A stretch of DNA of 8,079 nucleotides from Legionellales bacterium (GTDB lineage Bacteria > Pseudomonadota > Gammaproteobacteria > PIVX01), in NCBI GenBank assembly GCA_013215905.1, contig JABSQI010000066.1:1-8079 (forward strand), written 5' to 3'. The notes under the pieces are model-generated. The model had not been told where the DNA came from. It searched no databases and worked only from the letters and a program-made list of their open reading frames with translations. Position 1 is the stretch's first letter. Each line of letters begins with the position of its first letter. Of the stretch, positions 6,365 through 8,079 are shown one piece after another. A program made the translations under genes and the position numbers.

Positions 6365-8079
6365 TTAAGTTATAGTAAATTGAGTAGAATTATCTTGTTC
6401 CAAATTTTTCTCATTTACATATAAATTAACCCTATCCTCTATTATTTTATTTACTGATTCTTTTTCTTCAAATGGTATATTTAGTGGATTGATTAATGAA
6501 GGATCCCTAATATCATTTGTTCTAATAAACATATCCACTAGATCCGTATAACTATCTTCGTCAAAACCTCCTCTAACATATGCAGTTTGACCATTTTGAT
6601 TTATTTCCATATCTACATGATTATTATTAGAATCTTTAACTGTAATACTATAACCATATCCTTTAGATGATATTTTAGAACTTTCTTTTCTATAATATGA
6701 CTTTATTCTATCGTTTGATTTTAGACTGTCTAAAGCAGTATCTAAATTATCTTTTATATCGATATCATCTATTGGTTTTTCATCAAGCTCTAAGCCTAGC
6801 GGACGACTTTTCCTTGCTAATGTTTCATATCCTTGAGATTCATTACCCACTTGTATATTTGAATATTTTACAGAAAGAGCATTGAATTTATTAAGCGCAG
6901 TATTATTTTGTAAATTTTGTGTTAATTTCTGCTCACTTTGAATATCGAGGCTTAAATTAGTTCCATGGCGACTATCCAAGTAATCTGCAAGATCACCTTT
7001 AAATTTGTCATATAAATGCTCTATATATCCATCAGAATATAAATCTATACCTTTTTCATAAAGAACTTTTTTCATTAAATTACCCAATTCAATCCTTTCC
7101 TCATCAATAGAATCATTCAAAAATTCTTCTAAATCATCATAATCATCCATCATTCTTTGGATTTGCTTAATTACTTTAAATAATTCCTTATCTCTATCTT
7201 GAAGTGTTTTATTTCCACTATATAAGCTATCTACTGAACCCATTTTACCATCATTAATATCTTCCGAAATATTTAATTCTGACAACTCATCATCAGATAT
7301 TTCATCTACTAAAAAAGACAGAATACCTAGTATATCTTGATCATTAAGTACTTCTTTAATAGATTCATGTGCTTTATACACTCTCTCTACTTGGTATTTA
7401 TCTATAGAATTTTTAAATTCATTTTCCAAGTATTCTAGATAATCAACATCATCTAAAAATATACCATCTTCATCAAGTATATCTTCAAATATTGAGCCTA
7501 GTTCTACTTGCACATCACCTTTTGCCTCATGGATAAATTCTCGCAGATCATTGTAACCCTCTTTTTTCATCATCTTTCTCAATTTTTTTACTGCTCTGAC
7601 TAACTCTTCCCCATCATCATATTCTTTGGAATTTTTTATTTTATTTAATTCGCTCTTAGGTTTCTTCTCTACCAAGAAGGAAAGCATATCTAGAACTTTA
7701 TCATTATCAAGTACATCTTGGATAGATTCATAAGCTTTGTAAGAATCTTCGAATCTAGATTTTAAATATTTTAGATACTCATCATCATCTAAATCTATAT
7801 CGCCATATTCTAGCATTTTCTCCATTAAAGTGCCTAACTGCAATCTAACATCATCTTGTGCTTCATCTAGAAAATTTTCCAGAGAATCGTACCCTTCATC
7901 TTCCATTAACTCTTTTAATTCACTTATGGCCATACTCAATTCAGAATCTTTATTATATTCACCTAGTTTTTGTAACTCTATGAGATCATCTTCAGATATC
8001 GACTTCACTAAGAAACTAAGCATATCTAAAATATTTCCGTTATCAAGTACATCATTGATAGACTGATGTGCTTTATAAG
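6365..8079 (-). CDS. Large acidic tandem-repeat protein, function unknown (5' end outside window)
   Basis: I do not recognise this protein. The frame stays open to the window edge: the codons before the internal Met at 8023 read YKAHQSINDVLDNGNILD, the start of a repeat, so 8023 is not the true start. The visible 570 complete codons hold three units of about 112, 121 and 129 residues, then a non-repeat C-terminal region of about 208 residues. Shared repeat features are YKAxxSI, LSFLV, a helix ending MMxxEGYDDLEEFL, a block like DDVxLELGxLM, and DDDxYLEYL. The repeats look helical and are rich in Asp, Glu, Lys and Leu. Hydrophobic membrane spans are absent from the visible part. The C-terminal region has a likely beta hairpin (YSITVKDSN, HVDMEINQNGQTAYVRGG) followed by a helix. 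Proteins of this style are common as secreted or surface factors in intracellular bacteria, but that role is inference here. Confidence 0.85.
   Translation of the reverse strand, partial: YKAHQSINDVLDNGNILDMLSFLVKSISEDDLIELQKLGEYNKDSELSMAISELKELMEDEGYDSLENFLDEAQDDVRLQLGTLMEKMLEYGDIDLDDDEYLKYLKSRFEDSYKAYESIQDVLDNDKVLDMLSFLVEKKPKSELNKIKNSKEYDDGEELVRAVKKLRKMMKKEGYNDLREFIHEAKGDVQVELGSIFEDILDEDGIFLDDVDYLEYLENEFKNSIDKYQVERVYKAHESIKEVLNDQDILGILSFLVDEISDDELSELNISEDINDGKMGSVDSLYSGNKTLQDRDKELFKVIKQIQRMMDDYDDLEEFLNDSIDEERIELGNLMKKVLYEKGIDLYSDGYIEHLYDKFKGDLADYLDSRHGTNLSLDIQSEQKLTQNLQNNTALNKFNALSVKYSNIQVGNESQGYETLARKSRPLGLELDEKPIDDIDIKDNLDTALDSLKSNDRIKSYYRKESSKISSKGYGYSITVKDSNNNHVDMEINQNGQTAYVRGGFDEDSYTDLVDMFIRTNDIRDPSLINPLNIPFEEKESVNKIIEDRVNLYVNEKNLEQDNSTQFTIT
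6992..7378 (-). repeat. Protein repeat unit 3 (about 129 residues, diverged)
   Basis: It begins YKAHESIKEVLNDQD and contains LSFLV, DYDDLEEFLNDSIDEERIELG and YSDGYIEHL. A polar insertion of about 20 residues (around MGSVDSLYSGNKTLQ) follows the LSFLV part. The end is set by matching FKGD to FEDS of unit 1 and is approximate. Confidence 0.75.
7379..7741 (-). repeat. Protein repeat unit 2 (121 residues)
   Basis: It begins YKAYESIQDVLDND and contains LSFLV, EGYNDLREFIHEAKGDV and LDDVDYLEYL. It ends with a ten-residue extra segment (about IDKYQVERV) that unit 1 lacks. Confidence 0.85.
7742..8077 (-). repeat. Protein repeat unit 1 (112 residues)
   Basis: It begins YKAHQSINDVL at the window edge and ends KSRFEDS. 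It contains LSFLV, EGYDSLENFLDEAQDDV and LDDDEYLKYL. Earlier units may lie beyond the edge. Confidence 0.8.

Noticed and set aside
8021..8023. ATG at 8023 as start of the repeat protein
   Set aside because: The frame continues upstream to the window edge and encodes the first part of the repeat unit, so this is an internal Met.
6697..8066. Plus-strand open frames within the repeat-protein gene
   Set aside because: They mirror the minus-strand repeat codons (runs of Ser and Phe come from antisense Asp/Glu/Lys codons).
6992..8079. CRISPR array or DNA-level tandem repeat
   Set aside because: The units are protein repeats over 330 bases long and diverged at DNA level; there are no short identical repeats with spacers.

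Overview
The window looks like part of the chromosome of an AT-rich (roughly 30% GC by eye), host-associated gammaproteobacterium. Two things point that way. LepA, LepB, RNase III and Era all read closest to the gammaproteobacterial versions I know and follow the gammaproteobacterial gene order lepA-lepB-rnc-era. Upstream of them lies a Tlc-family ATP/ADP translocase, a hallmark of obligate intracellular bacteria that import host nucleotides. The placement is from remembered family sequences, not a search; a Legionellales-type or other intracellular gamma lineage is a guess.

Every supported gene is on the minus strand, so the reading order runs from high to low coordinates. (1) 8079-6365: the 3' part of a large acidic protein of unknown function, made of about 110-140-residue tandem repeats and a non-repeat C-terminal region; its start lies outside the window. 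(2) 6364-5859: about 500 bp of very AT-rich non-coding DNA holding an inverted repeat and a candidate tlc promoter. (3) 5858-4353: tlc. (4) 4213-2414: lepA, full length, with a candidate promoter just upstream. (5) 2413-1956: 458 bp with no intact gene, where lepA and lepB are usually close together; it holds what looks like the decayed 3' end of an IS200/IS605-type tnpB with its right-end hairpin. (6) 1955-1: lepB, rnc and era, tightly packed (5-bp gap, then 8-bp overlap), with era cut by the window edge.

Functionally, lepA, lepB, rnc and era form the conserved translation, secretion and RNA-processing cluster (elongation factor 4, signal peptidase I, RNase III, ribosome-assembly GTPase). 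tlc adds nucleotide import across the inner membrane. The repeat protein is the accessory gene and the best candidate for something undescribed; a role at the host interface is only inference. I see no CRISPR array, tRNA, rRNA or intact transposase.
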